Counted from the first letter of the stretch, positions 12,705-25,890 are shown. The stretch is DNA of 64,000 nt from Sipunculus nudus (GCA_026874595.1 CM049313.1:47006159-47070158), one strand, 5' to 3'. Notes: generated by a model from the sequence alone, not told the origin. Numbers and translations: made by a program.

Positions 12705-13277
12705 CTAGTTGGTTTCATTTGTTATGTTTCTACAATAAACACTGATAAATGTTTATTGTTTCACGATCAATTGAAATGAAAGAAAACAAACCATTTTCTT
12801 CCTTTTTTATTAAACCATTGACGCTGAAAGTCCAGTTGCATTAATTTTCCCGTTAATTAAAATACAGGGGACGTTTTAATTTATTTTATTCCCGAGCTGT
12901 AAAAAACATAGTAGACCCAATATTAACGTGGCCAGTTCATGTATATCAATCAGCATACTTCTTATGCATGGCTACGTATTATAATTTATGATATTTTAAT
13001 CATTTTTAAATCAGAGTTTAGCCCGACATCCATCATCGAATCATTTATCTTCCTATATTAACACTTGAATGTTTATTTTGCCCCACTAGAACGACGACAA
13101 TATATTAATGATAATAATATTAATAATATATGTAATAATAATAATCATAATACTTAGCATTCACTTATCACATAATCAACATAATAATTACAATTATTAT
13201 TATTATTATCCTTCTTATTATTATTTTTTTTCTTATTTTTATTCTGAAACCTCCCTATTCTTTTGAATGATGATAAA

Positions 13278-13317
<40 letters not shown>

Positions 13318-14080
13318 ACAGTGAATGTGTGAAATAAGTAAATATACACGTATTTCCTTATACTTTCAGTGAATACGTAAAGTTCCTAATTCACTCGGGA
13401 CTTCATGTATTTACTAAATATTCTAGGAAATTCGTGTATTTCCTGAATATCAGGACCAGACATTTCTTGTATTAACTGAAAAAATAAAACACAGACAACA
13501 ATTACAACAATCCGAATCTATTGCATATTTATTAACATATATCTTTAGAATTCAGCGTAACCTTTAATATATATTATAACACGAAATCTGCCTATTTAAA
13601 AAATGAATTTACATGAATTTCCTCCAAAATATGTACTGCATAATTCAACTGTATGAACTGATATTGAAAAATAGACTACTATGAGAACAATGTGATGCTA
13701 TGTGATTCATTTTTCAGGGCAGATTTTATCAGAATAAAATTCTGCTTACGAAAGAGGCCTGTTATACATAGAGAAATCACAAAAAAAAATACATGCAAAA
13801 TAGGGTAGGCCTATACGAATTTTGCGTGAGAATGTTTTTATTGTTTCCCCGACAACAACATGGACACGAAATCATCATTGCCCGAGTGATGGCAATTGTA
13901 TATATAAGCAAGCTACACTGTGACAATAATTAGAAGAAATTACATGACTGCATATAGAAAAATGAAAGTTTATGATATATAATTTGTCTATATTGAAGCT
14001 CAAAGGACATCAAGAAAAATGATATTTCTAGTTATCAAGTGACGTTGTTAAGTCTTGGGTATGATCAGGAAAACATATGT
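12705..14080. other. AT-rich stretch with (AAT)n and (AT)n simple repeats
   Basis: No gene seen. Interrupted AAT/ATT repeats occupy about 13100-13225 and an AT run about 13281-13314. Confidence 0.6.
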
Positions 14081-14295
14081 CACTGAAGGCTCTTGCACGC
14101 GAAAAGGCTACTAATAGCTTCACAGATGTCTCTATTATTGTGTGAAGCGCTAGCGTTGTCTGTTGCTATGACGGCATAGCCCGGCCCGTGCGTGGGGTCT
14201 GATGTGTACACAGCGGTCAAGCTAGTCTGGGGCTTTCTCGCCTTGCCGAGCCAGGCCGGCTCACGAGTGAACCCTGACATGTAGAAACACAGCAT
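14080..14295 (-). CDS. Unidentified short open frame in a CpG-rich patch
   Basis: A 71-codon minus-strand frame ends at TGA 14082-14080. It has CpG-rich, non-repetitive codons and includes REPAWLGKARKPQTSLTAVY and SDPTHGPGYAVIATDNASAS. An acceptor-like ACATGTCAG lies just inside the first codons, so it may be a last exon rather than a whole gene. It is divergent from the plus-strand candidate starting at 14367, with a 71-bp gap. No family recognised. Confidence 0.28.
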   Translation of the reverse strand: MLCFYMSGFTREPAWLGKARKPQTSLTAVYTSDPTHGPGYAVIATDNASASHNNRDICEAISSLFACKSLQ

Positions 14296-14366
14296 TCTTG
14301 TTCTAGATGTTTCCTGTAACGCGTGTGTACTGTGTGTTATGTATTGTTCTTTAGATTGTCCGGGAA

Positions 14367-14462
14367 ATGGAAAGTTCTCGGCTTGAGATGAGAAGCTATA
14401 AACAGGGGCTGCGTTTTAGAGCTGAGGAGAGGAGAGAAATATTCCAGCGGACACGGAAGCGT
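14367..14462 (+). CDS. Candidate first coding exon encoding a basic N-terminus
   Basis: An ATG in a CpG-rich patch opens 32 codons that begin MESSRLEMRSYKQGLRFRAE and end RTRKR. A good donor CGT|GTAAGTCA follows in phase 0. Without splicing, the frame runs on to a stop at 14577-14579, and an AATAAA lies at about 14744, so a 70-residue single-exon gene is the alternative. The Arg-rich helix loosely recalls importin-beta-binding tails, but that is only a resemblance. No downstream exon was found. Confidence 0.25.
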
Positions 14463-15059
14463 GTAAGTCAGTTGTGGACCTTTTCCGATAAGTGCGGCAA
14501 TTGTAGATTTTCTTCTAAATTTGTGACGGATTTTATATATAGCCTTCAGTTTGCCTTTCGAATCAGAAGATTTGTGTGAACTGTTCATCCGGTTTATACC
14601 TTTTAAAGGACTTGTCGCTGTGACAGTGGTGGCATCCAGATACTGTACACTTTATTTATATACATGTGTTGATTTGCTATCGTACTGTTGTTACTGTGAA
14701 ATTGTAATGATTTAGTGTATTGTAATATTAGGATTGTTTCAAGAATAAATCATGGTTATTTGTTAACAAAAAACCACTGACTTCTATATTCATTCCCCTA
14801 GACATTTCACGCTGCCTAGTGTTACAGAATCTGATTATTTTTTTTTTTGTTCTCCATCACAAAATATACGTTCATCACGCATAGGTGATCTGTTGATCTT
14901 AGGTTCCGTAATATGACATAATGGGCTCGTCTTGGAGGCTTTATAGTTTTGAAAATTTATTAGGCCTTGACTTAGACGCATTGTTTACAATACATTGTTT
15001 ACAAGATTGCATATTGTTTACATTACATTGTTTACAAGATTTATCTCAGTTTTTTTTTT

Positions 15060-15875
15060 TTTTTTGTGCCCCGCTTCGCGGATGCGGGGGTCAATTATTT
15101 GGGTTTGTCTGTCTGTCTGTCTGTCTCTCTGGCCTTCCGTCAGGTTTCGTTTCCGTGCAATAACTTTCCTAAATATTATCCAATTTCATTCAAATTTTTG
15201 TCAGTGATTCCTTTCATGCTTACCTTGGTTGGGATTGGTTTTGGAGTGTCTGGCTTCTGTCTGTCTGTCTGTCACTTTGTCTGTATATCCGTCAGGTTTT
15301 CATTTCCCTGCGATAACCTTCCTAAATATAATCCGATTTCATTTAAATTTTGGTCAGACATTGCTCTCATGCATTCCTTGGTTGGGATTAGTTTTGGAGT
15401 GTCTGTCTGTCACTTTGTCTGTCTGTCAGTTTGTTAGGTTTTCGTTTCTGTGGGATAACTTTCCTAAATATTATCCGATTTCATTCAAATTTTGGTCATT
15501 GATTGCGCTCATGCTTACCCTGCATGGTTGGGATTTGTTTTGGAGTGTCTGGCTTCTGTCTGTCTGGCACTTTGTCTGTATATCCGTCAGGTTTTCATTT
15601 CCCTGCGATAACCTTCCTAAATATAATCTGATTACATTTAAATTTTGGTCAGACATTGCTCTCATGCATTCCTTGGTTGGGATTAGTTTTGGAGTGTCTG
15701 TCTTTCACTTTGTCTGTCTGTCAGTTTGTTAGGTTTTCGTTTCTGTGGGATAACTTTTCTAAATTATCCGATTTCATTCAAATTTTGGTCATTGATTGCG
15801 CTCATGCTTACCCTGGTTGGGATTTGTTTTGGAGTGTCTGGCTTCTGTCTGTCTGTCTGTCACTCTGTCTGTCCG
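15060..15875. repeat. Dimeric ~150-bp tandem array with TCTG-rich spacers
   Basis: A poly(T) run and a CCCCGC…GCGGGG hairpin (about 15068-15089) lead into five diverged units of about 140-153 bp. The anchor GGTTGGGAT falls at 15227, 15380, 15526, 15675 and 15815. Alternate units resemble each other most (GGATTAGTTTTGGAGTGTCTGT versus GGATTTGTTTTGGAGTGTCTGG types), so the repeat is an A-B-A-B dimer of about 295 bp. Each unit carries TCTGTCTGTCTG. Overlapping open frames across it are repeat artefacts. Confidence 0.9.
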
Positions 15876-15966
15876 TCCTTTATCAAGCATGAAAAACAAC
15901 AAGATCCCAAAGTGTGGGACATTTATTCTACGAATTTGCTTGTTGTAATTGTTTAAACATCTAAAC

Positions 15967-16368
15967 ATGGCAGATTTCAAACCTGAGACATTTGCTGAGG
16001 ATCCCGACCCTGATCAACTTGAAAAATTGACAAAGGAACAGTTGTTGCGTTTAGGATAACACTTGGGGCTAAGTGTGAAAAAAGCTTTGAGAAAGCCTGA
16101 TATCATTGCTAAAATCATGCAAGATCTAGTAAGCAAAGGTTTAATTGAAGAGAGTGACGTGGAAACAAAAAATGACAGCCTTGCTGTGCAATTAGAATGA
16201 AAAAAGTTGGAAATGCAACATGAGCAAGCATTAAAAGGGAGGGAAGAACATGAAAGGTTGGAAAGAGAAAGACTAGAAAAAAAATAGAAAGAGAAAGACT
16301 TGAAAAAGAAAAAGAAAGAGACAGACTAGAAAACGAAAAAGAAATTGAGTTAAAACGTCTGGAGTAAA
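15967..16368 (+). pseudogene. Broken retrotransposon gag-like 5' fragment
   Basis: From an ATG at 15967 the frame reads an acidic start (motif DPDPDQLEKLTKEQL), then a KKALRKPDIIAKI motif, then a Glu/Lys/Arg-rich coiled-coil stretch. This layout is familiar from the N-terminus of gag-like polyproteins of metazoan LTR retroelements; the family call is by recall. The frame is broken by in-frame stops at 16057 (TAA), 16198 (TGA) and 16285 (TAG), without an obvious frameshift, and is cut off by the inverted-repeat element starting at 16375. No protease or polymerase region follows. It is a dead fragment. Confidence 0.6.
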
Positions 16369-16374
16369 GCAGGC

Positions 16375-16577
16375 GGCTCACTAACCGATTTTATCGGCCG
16401 ATTCATAGGATCGGTCCGACTATGCACCGACGGGGGTACATTGTCGTGAAGTGTGACACCCTAAGCGATGCGGTTTTGTCGGCGTCGGCGTGAAAAATCG
16501 CCGTCGCCAAGAGTTTGGCACTGTCAAAGAAAATCGGCCGATTTTATCGGGCGATTAGCGAAATCGTGTAGTGAGCC
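16375..16577. mobile_element. MITE (203 bp) with inverted ends, next to the gag relic
   Basis: The left end GGCTCACTAACCGATTTTAT and the inverted right end GGCTCACTACACGATTTCGC match over their first 9 bases and again at CGATTT. CGGCCGATTTTATCGG-type blocks recur inside both halves. The interior is CpG-rich (GTCGGCGTCGGCGTG, ATCGCCGTCGCC) against an AT-rich background and has no coding capacity. No clear target-site duplication was found. Confidence 0.65.
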
Positions 16578-16579
16578 AA

Positions 16580-18960
16580 TGTTTGCGACAAAGTTGGCCG
16601 ATTTTGTTTATTTGTGTATGGTCAGAATTCATATTCTGGAAGTTGTCACTATAAGTCATTATCAATGTATATTGTATGATGACATATTTCTGTATTTTAA
16701 AAAGAATAAAAGACCGATTTTGATAAAGATTAAAATTTGATGTATTCCTAAAAGACGACGGGCAATTTAATCATCATTGTAAATTACAATGTGCCAACAT
16801 TTCTGTAAACATTAGACTGAAAGTTACAGGAAATGAGGAAAACATGAATGAATAGTCGAAAACTGATGCAATATCCAGTCCAGCGCACACATCAATTCCT
16901 GATGTGTACAGGTAACTCCATAAGCAAAAGCACATGGTTCACTTTTTTTCACAGAGTCAGTGGCATTTTTTTGGCGATGCTGTACTTTAATTAGTTTTAA
17001 TATATTTAATCTGACAGATAACAGAGAGTCGCCAGATATATAACTGATCATCACACGTCTACGTGAATTAATTATAAAAATTAAAACCTAATCACGCAAA
17101 ATATCTGCTGCTGTTGGCGTTTGTTTTATGTAGAAGTTAAATGAAAAAGGGTGATAAAGTGTTGGCTGGTTTACACAGGATGAAAAAATACATACAGCAT
17201 CATTGAATTTCTAGAAAGAGGAAATTCTAGAAATCAAACAAACATGCAAGTAGAATGTCATTTTATAAATGGATATGTTCTCCTTTTCGCCAGGTGAAAC
17301 CGGTTACTGAAGCGTTACAGTGCATGTTTATACATGAAAAGTGTGCACATGAGCATATGACTGATAAGAATATTCTGGCGATGGTTTGTAGACTCTGAAT
17401 GCAGAATCTGGTTTGTTAATACCCCCCCCCCCCCCCAAACAATTGTGAGACCTCCTTTTGAACATTTTTTTTTCAAATCAACTAAATATTTGCGAACTGT
17501 TAAGACCGTAGTTATCGTGAACGGTGAATAACAAAATACCTGTTAATCCATGTAAACGATGTCAAACGGTGGCCTTGCGACAGTTCTCGATTCCCAGTGT
17601 TGACCAAAATGAAAACCCCTCTCATTGAAGGCGGAGTCATTCGGTCTTTGTCTGGCATTGGTACTCGTCAGTACTTCCTGTTGAGATAGTAAAGTTATAA
17701 CGGATATCGAGGCGGGGGTCAACTGAATTTTTGTGGACCCCGAATACGCGTATTGCACGCAAACTCCGAGTTTGGGCAGAGCATGCTTTCTGGACATGAT
17801 TTTAATGGGCCAGTGAGCTCGGAATGCAGGAAAATCTTCGGGCGCATCCTAAAAAAGTTACACGCCTGGAGGTTTTTAAAGCACAAAAAAAGCACCTTTG
17901 GAGGAATATTCAAATGATTAATAATGCTTAAAAGGATATAATCCCGCAACAGAAATTAAACTTGTCCTAGAAGAGGACACCGACCATACCAATACAGAAC
18001 TAGGAGAGTCAAATCAGAGCGGAAGCAGGTAAACCATTCACCATTTACCATTAACCGTGATTCAGCCATGGAGTTGCTTAACCCTTGACACAGCGTCTGT
18101 GTTGTAGGTCTGCATGTTTGCTAGGACTACATTGCTACTTCTTGCTGAACCCTTGACACTGAGTTTCTGCGTACATGCGTAGTACATGTATGCTCGGGCT
18201 ATACAGTTATGCCTCATGGATCAGCTCAATATTACCTCAGCCACAACTAGCGCGCCGTGCAGCGCCATCTGTTGACAGAGATCATTAATAATGTTCACAG
18301 GTCTAAATTATGCTTATTCCTTCGTTTATGAAAGAGTGTTAATAGGTTGAAACTGGTTGATAAATATCTTTGGAGAGGGGGTGGACACAATGTTAAAATA
18401 AAGAAGGAAGGGCGAATATTTTCTTTCTTTAAGAACAAAATAGGCTGAGTTTAAATAACCTCCCTAACTTTCAATGAAGATCGTAGAGCTACCGTACCTC
18501 TATTTAACCCGCAGCAAAATCAAACTTTTAGGAAATGGTCTGAAGGTATAAAGGTATATATATATATCCCAGGTATGAGGTATAAATATATCTCCCATCT
18601 GGCAATATATATGCATTTAACAACAGTGTTATGTTAAAATAAACGCAAATATCTTAAGACGATATGTCTACTAATATTTTCTCACTCCCTGAATACAAGA
18701 ATCTTATGACCATTTCATAATAGTCAATGGGCTAGGAAAGGTCACCATGCAACCCCTCTGGGATTTTATGACAAAGGTATTTTTAGATCCCCGAGTGTAT
18801 CCAATCTATAAATTAAGATGTTAACATTGATCATTTTAGGATACACTACAGTTTTAGGCCACTTAAAGACAACCGCGTCATTACGCATAGCACCCGCGGA
18901 CAGGTAGTCTTGATATGTAAATGCTGTTACGAAAGACAAATTGCTCAGGGGGAAACTACT
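16580..18960. other. Intergenic stretch without a recognised gene
   Basis: Contains a poly(C) run at about 17420-17437 and an 84-codon minus-strand open frame at 17543-17797 that I could not assign. No repeat family recognised. Confidence 0.35.
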
Positions 18961-18961
18961 G

Positions 18962-19050
18962 GGCCGGGGGGGGGGGGGGGGGGGGCTCGTCCAGGATTCG
19001 AACCCATGTCGGCGGCGCATAAGTCCCGCGGTTGGTAGCTTCGCTTAATA
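18962..19050 (-). mobile_element. tRNA-derived SINE fragment next to a poly(G) run
   Basis: On the minus strand GGGTTCGAATCC (19005-18994) is a perfect pol III B box, preceded by a GC-rich tRNA-like segment. The A-box half is poor, so this is a tRNA relic or SINE head, not a working tRNA gene. A ~22-bp G run abuts it at 18963-18984. Confidence 0.5.
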
Positions 19051-19123
19051 TTCGACATATTCACTTCAAATAAACTGTATTTTTATTTGCAAATAGAAAA
19101 AAGTTACTGATAACAATTATCAT

Positions 19124-21022
19124 AACAAGGGACCCATGGGTCACTTCGCTCAGCTAATGTTGACCTTGAAGGTAAAAATCTGAAATAATATCAAATGGAG
19201 ATAAAGTGTAGGAGGAAGAGGTAATCAAGGCCATGGTTGGTTTATATGATTGGTTTGTACTGATGGACAAGAAATTGTTGCAAATAATATTTTGTGACCT
19301 GACCATGTGTTTCCTAATGTTGAAACTGAAGCATGTGAGCAGTTTGTGAACAAATGATCTGTACTTTTACCATGACCATAAGTTGGCTTTTTGATTTTCT
19401 GTTGACATTTCAATAGTTTACACATTTGTTCAATTGAATCTATTTTTTTGTATAATATATATTATTAAATATATATGTATTTTTTTATGAAATGTATACA
19501 GTTGAAATATAACTAATTAACAACATAAAACAGGGCAAACAAAGCCTGATCTCAAATTCTGCTGATGCAGGAAAATAATGAACAAATGTTTGTATTAAAT
19601 CCTCATTTTTTTATCACATCAATTTTTTTTAATTTAAGTTTATATTTCTATACATTTCCAATATCACATATAAAAGTTGATTCATAATTCTCAATTGCAT
19701 CATCATAAATCTCAATCTTGTGAGATAACAGCACACCATGCATACAAATGTTTATTTATTTTTTACCACAAAATATATCTTTTAAATCTGCAAAACAATA
19801 AATATCTAAAAATAATACTTGATTTAGATTTACAATTTTGAATTGTGTCTTTATTTATCCATAATGTGCTTCATATTTTATAAATTTAAGCATACTGATG
19901 GGTTCAATTATATTTGTTAAAATCATTTAAAAGAAAATTGATTTCTTTAGAATTGCTACATTACACAACATTGCATCTTCTGGATTACACCTTGAATTAC
20001 TTTTTCAAGGAAAGTTTATGCATATCGGAGTGGAAACAGCATTACAATTAAGGAGATACAGTGAAAACAATAACAATTACTGCATAACACTTGGTGGGTT
20101 GGGTTTGCGGGGGGGGGGGGGGGGGGGGGGAGGAGGGATTTGGGTTGTGATATGAGAATAACTGTACACCTGTCACAGCAGGGGATCTCCCCCAGTGACT
20201 GTAACAAATCAGAAACCCTGGCAAAGCTGACTTCCAGTGACCTGGAGTGGGACCCTGCATCTCTAATCTGTAATCAAAGCAAATGACTACAATTGAGCCT
20301 AAAGAAAAAATCAATAACTAGCTTAATTTTCAAGCTTTTATTTTCAAATTTCAGATTTAAACAAATTAAATATTTATGTTTACATGCTGTGAAAATTAAA
20401 TCAATGGTACTTGCAGGAAGAAACGTGCCATGGTAAAAGTTGGGCAAAATTTAAGGTACTTTATTTTTATGCTAATAACTTAAAAAATTTACAAAATTCA
20501 GATCTAATTTTGGGTAAACAATTAAATCTTAATTTAATATAGTTATATACTTGGGAAAATAGACTCTAGTTTCAAAATTTTTCATGTTAAGTGAGTAAAT
20601 ATTTTTCCTGATTTTTTTACAAAGTTCTAATGTTTGGGCCCATAACTTTTTTAAATTAAATAATACAGACATAATTTCTGGCATGTACATAGTAACTATA
20701 TAGAGGAATATTTATGGTAAATATGAGGAAAAACAGATGAGTGGTTTTGATATTAGGCAGTCCTGAAGTGTGAATAATTTAAAATTGAGGTTTTTCCTTA
20801 ATTTCTCAAAGGAACGAAGTTGCAAAGACCCAGTTTTCGGCTTGGTAGGAGATCTTGGGGACATCTAACATTATGCCGAATTTTGGATTCCTAGGTCATA
20901 CGGTTTCAAAACGTGCCACATCTACGGACGGACGGACGGACGGACGGACGGACAGACGGACGGACGACGGACAATGGACCACGACTATAGCTCAGATGAC
21001 TTATAGTCAGCTGAGCTAAAAA
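19124..21022 (+). mobile_element. Helentron/pearl-like non-autonomous element, copy A
   Basis: Begins ACAAGGGACCCATGGGTCAC, includes GCTCAGCT near the left end and a poly(G) run at about 20108-20130, and carries an (ACGG)n microsatellite at about 20929-20968. It ends with a hairpin of AGCTCAGATGACT and AGTCAGCTGAGCT with a TAT loop, followed by AA. GCTCAGCT near the left end and AGCTGAGC at the right end are inverted repeats. No open frame of note. It is about 93-95% identical by eye to copy B. Hairpin plus CTAA end and lack of a target duplication fit Helitron-type elements; ACGG arrays are known from bivalve pearl elements. Confidence 0.75.
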
Positions 21023-21024
21023 TA

Positions 21025-21336
21025 TACCATGTGAGCTGCAATAAAATAGCAAAATGGTTATTAGGGGTAGACTTTATTTGAAGACTACACAGCACATAAT
21101 ATAATTATGTATATACAGGTAACCCATTTTTTACAAAGAATGCATCAAATCAAGTACACATCACCAAAATAACTGCTTTAACAAAATAACAGAAGTATAT
21201 TCAGTCACCTAAGGTAAGGTACAAAAAGCCATTGGTACCATTGCACAGAAACCCTGTGTAAATATGTATGTATAATGTATGTATATGTATATATATATAT
21301 ATATATATGTATGTAAATTTAAATTCTTTCAAGAGC

Positions 21337-21411
<75 letters not shown>

Positions 21412-22614
21412 AGCCCTTTTCCACACTAGCAAATAACCCAGATCACCATTCGACATCAGTTCGGTCTACTGTACTCGCTTGAAAAGCTGTCTATAGCTGC
21501 TCGGTGTACTTTAGTCCGGATTACAGTGAACTGGTTCCAACTGGCACTTCCATTTCTAGTCAACCTGAAGCCAATTTTGCTACCATTTGATCAAGTCTAT
21601 CTTTGAAGTAGCACTTTTTGCATCAAAGTGAATATGATTAACAACAAAGCATTGGCAGCAAACTCATGTTTTATTGAATAATAGTTGCAGCTTTCACGTG
21701 GAATATGGTATGTTATGCATGGTATGCATTACTAAAAAGTTATACATATATGTATATTTTTGTTTGTGCTCATGCGTGTGCACCTGATAAAGATAGAATA
21801 ATACATTAGCCATGTGTAACTAACTATCTTGCCTAAACAATGTTTTTTTATACACTAAAGTGAAGCACAAATTACCCAATCCCAATATATAAATAAACGT
21901 GCGAGTGCAGAAAACTGTTTATATACCGTCTTGCACTGCTTTTTCTGAGACATTTAGTGTAATTTATTCAGTATATTTGCAAAAAAAGATAACATCTCAA
22001 TACCATTAAAGTTGAATTCCAATAGAAAAATTAAAGCATCCAGTAACTTAAAGCTAACTTACAAATATTTATATGGTATCGCTTTATTTGGGGTATTATG
22101 TTTAATGTCAGTATTGCTTTGCCTAAATCACTAATGAATGCATCTTTAATTTGACCTTTGTAAAAAACTGACACAAGTTTAAATATTTTAAAATAAATTT
22201 GTCTCATTAAAAAAAGATATACTTTAGGCTCAGGCCATCATGAAATTAGATAACGCAAATAATTACGGCATGAAGGGCTAAAAAAACTCAATATAATTAA
22301 AATTTCTTGTTTTAGATCAATTGAGCACATCTCCCCATTCTTCAAAATTTCAGTTTAAGAAAAGTGAAGCATATTCTTGAACAATACTAAACCTAATATC
22401 TAATTGTATTTACTAGTATCCCCTACCTCCACCCCAAGGCTGTAATTATTCCTACATACTTTCATCCCAGTCACACAAACAGGCTATACTTTGCTGAAAA
22501 ATATAATCATGTCTCGTAAAAAGTAAATGGCACTAATACACACTTCAATGAGAATTTTCCATTAAAACTTTGCAAGTACCAGAACATTTTACAATTACAG
22601 TGTGACATATTTAT

Positions 22615-22657
<43 letters not shown>

Positions 22658-23415
22658 ACAGAGGTAATCATTTTCCATTGGTTCTCATGTGTATATCCTG
22701 AGGTGCACAGTATAAAGTAATCCAGTAATTCAGGAAAATTATTAAATTTAACCTTATCTACAATGTACAATCCATACTGTGTGTGGCTGTCCCATTTTAA
22801 GTGTTTTATAGGGTTCAATTATTTTGCAATCTCACCATCCAGAAATAAACACAGGGATTATTAAAATATGCATTATTTCATCACAAACTGGAAACACTCC
22901 CAACATTCTTTATTGACAGGTATTATGAAACATCTCCTTTATTTATCATGTCAACCTTTGATGTACAAGTAACTTAAAATATATGTTATAATTTATAATA
23001 TCCACCTTTTTCCTTTCAACTTACAACATCTTATACATGAATATAGTATCATGCATGAGACGCCAATGAGGGTAAGGTATTGTGTTGATCGGGCGTATTA
23101 TTCACCAAATTTCATTTTTACAAATTTTTCTCAATGAAAAAAATCACATATTTGACACTTTCACAAACATAAACACAATTTACACTATACCATGATAATT
23201 TTACCAGCTCTGATTGATCTCCATTTCAGAGCACAAAACAATTAAATATATACACTTTCTGTCCTTAAATGAAATAATTAAACTGCTTTGCGTATGACTG
23301 CCATATTATATACAATATGACTGAAGCACCTGAGAAAAGTTACTAGAACATTTTTAAAGCATGGTATTGTTTTCGGCACAGCCATTAAAAGGGTTAATTC
23401 TGATATCTGTTGTTA
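21025..23415. other. AT-rich stretch with AT microsatellites
   Basis: No gene seen. AT runs lie at about 21286-21307, 21340-21398 and 22617-22652. Confidence 0.55.
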
Positions 23416-23419
23416 ATAA

Positions 23420-23594
23420 GTCCGGACCCCCCTTTTTCCTTCAAAGCAACCTTTTTTTAAGGGTTTCAGTCAAAATTTTTTCAGTCTGGACCCCCCCACT
23501 CCCCCTTTTCTGAACAAGGGGACCTTTTTTTAGGTTTTTCATTAGTCCTCCTGGGTTGGACCCCGCCCTTTCCTAAATCCTCAATCCACCCCTG
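23420..23594 (-). mobile_element. hAT-like MITE fragment (CAGGGG… family)
   Basis: Read on the minus strand it starts CAGGGGTGGATTGAGGATTT and continues with blocks (GGTCCAACCCAGGAGGACTA-like, then poly-A/AAGGTCCCC) shared with the element at 25891-26106. The other end appears truncated or diverged (GGTCCGGA). Confidence 0.6.
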
Positions 23595-23599
23595 TAATC

Positions 23600-25880
23600 C
23601 CTTGCACCTTTCATAGAAAATCACAAAAAAAGTGCTGATAGATGGTACAAAGGCTGTACCATGTGTGTATGGCCACGTGTTGATAACATTGCCCCCTCCC
23701 CCCCCCTGACCAAAATAGCCTCTGGTCAAAACCCAATCTAGCAGCAAATCAGATGAACATGGGTTTTGCAAATAACAACAGACTGCATTATTTCACATGG
23801 TCTCAGCATCAAATCTTACAATTTCTGAACATGTGCAATCAACCACATTCTGTTACCTTGTCACATAAGTAAGTCAACATGGAAATATGTACAGTGTTTG
23901 CAAGCAGCTTGTAGATTAAAACAATCCTATATATCAGTCACAGTGGCATTATAAGAACTCTTCATAGCACTAATTACCTACAGATCATTAATATGTACCC
24001 AGGGTAATCTAGAAATATAAATTCTAAAAATGAAGGTGGTGAATAGATAGCTTTAAGTGTGAGTTTAAGTCATGATACCTGGACTTATACAGTAATACAG
24101 TTAACCAGTAAGCTAAATAATTCTCCCCATTTATGACTATTATATTTATATGCAGCTTAATTGTACATCAATTACAAATGATCTATACACAAACTGTACC
24201 ATTATAATATTTGTGAATTAAAATTCATACAAACTTAAATAGCAACCAATCACAAAAATGCTCTACAAGTTTTTAGTTTCTGTATAATATTATGCAATTA
24301 CAATGCAGTATGTGTATTTTGTCCACTCAGAGTGAAGCAAGTTCTACAAACCCTTTTTTTATTATATCATTAGTTATGGAGATGACATAAAAATTTTGTC
24401 AAAATACTGAACATCATATCCATACAATAATTATCATTTATATCTTACATAAAAATATTCTGACTGCAATATCATGCCATATTTCTGTTCAACATGTTCG
24501 AAAGTGATTTTAAAAATTCCAACATATGAAACCATTGATTGGATTAAGGCCACTTTTCCACTGGTTTAGAAAGCAGTGTATTTGTTGTTAGGTTTTAATC
24601 TCACAAGCATACACACTGTCCCCTTTCAATTTGTGCAATAAATTTTTTATTGCACGCAGTTTGGAGATTGGAGAATTATGGCAAAAATCCAGCAACACAG
24701 GAGCACCTGTAAGTGGTGCTGAACATCTATCTGTATTGTAATTCCCCCTTTGATAAAATGTTATGAGTCTATACATCTGTTACATGATTTAATATCAGTG
24801 GTAGGCTTTGGTTGTAAAATCTTATTATGTGATTGAATGATAAAAAAAAAAAGACTTGATGATGGATTTTTAATCAATTATTTTATGTACATCTACATTT
24901 CTGTGAAATATGTTGTATATAGAATTATACCCAAAATATTGGCCGAGTTCATTCAGTCTAACTTGTGCATCACGCAGAAAGGTCAAGGTCATGACCAGGT
25001 TGTTGACACTAATTCCTTGCTCAAGGATAAGTTTTAATGCTGTTTGCTGCCTGTCTTTGTTATATCTCTGACAGAATAAGAATATTTTATCATAATTCTC
25101 ATAAATTTATAATATTTACTTCTTTGCAGGTGTATACATAATTGTTTGTGATCAATTATGCAAAAATGCTATAGATTAAATCAATTATGAAAGAGAACAG
25201 TCACTTAATTCAAATGATTTATTGGCATACCACTATTTAATATGTATTTTAGTTTTGGTTTTGACTTTTATGCCAGAGTTCAGTTACTAAGTACTCTCAG
25301 GTGCTGCAGATAGACTGACTGACAAACCATGGGGACACTTATGTCCCAGAGACCAGAGGATGCCTATTTTAATTAAATATAAAAACATTGGCCTTTTTTT
25401 CTGGGGGACAACAGAAAACAGTGGCCCTGATGGGTCCCAGTCTGGCATGATAAAAGTTATATGACTCGCTGACAATTTTAACAGCAACACCTGCATGGAA
25501 AGTGAAAGCCTCTCAGCAAACTAACAAGAAATCATTTTTTTTTGCCGCTTGGTGAAAATGCAATGGGATGTGTTCACTTCATGGACAACAGAAACAAAGC
25601 GCAAAACCAATGGAAAAGCAGGCTTAGTATATTATGATGGCTGTGTTAGGCAGTGATGGTTGCCAAGTAGTTATTTAATAAGATATATAAACAAATAGTG
25701 TACACCCTATATTCTTTAAATATAGCACAATGGTTTTTTTTACAACTGTTGCAGTGTTTTTAATGAATATCATATAACCAAGTCACAAATGGTCTTACAT
25801 TGAACATTTAACAGTTATGGAAACTGCATTATCTAGTAAATCTCCAACTGATAGTCTGGTTACAATTACTGTACAATTAT
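23600..25880. other. Non-coding stretch with one dispersed repeat
   Basis: The segment at about 24836-25240 is a diverged relative of 61768-62152. They share ATGATAAAAAAAAAA, TTGATTATTTTATT-like, ATTATGCAAAAATG and GATTATGAAAGA phrases in the same order. No exon recognised. Confidence 0.45.
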
Positions 25881-25890
25881 ATATTCATAT

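Noticed and set aside
15229-15732. 167-codon plus-strand frame with hydrophobic, Cys/Val-rich peptide
   Set aside because: It follows the ~150-bp tandem array and TCTG runs; overlapping frames are equally open, so it is a repeat artefact.
16468-16740. 90-codon frame overlapping the MITE
   Set aside because: It runs from the CpG-rich interior of the element into AT-rich flank with no conserved features.
18994-19005. A tRNA gene on the minus strand
   Set aside because: Perfect B box, but poor A box and no convincing cloverleaf; sits against a poly(G) run, typical of SINE relics.
21279-21482. 67-codon frame rich in Tyr-Ile
   Set aside because: Translation of an AT microsatellite.
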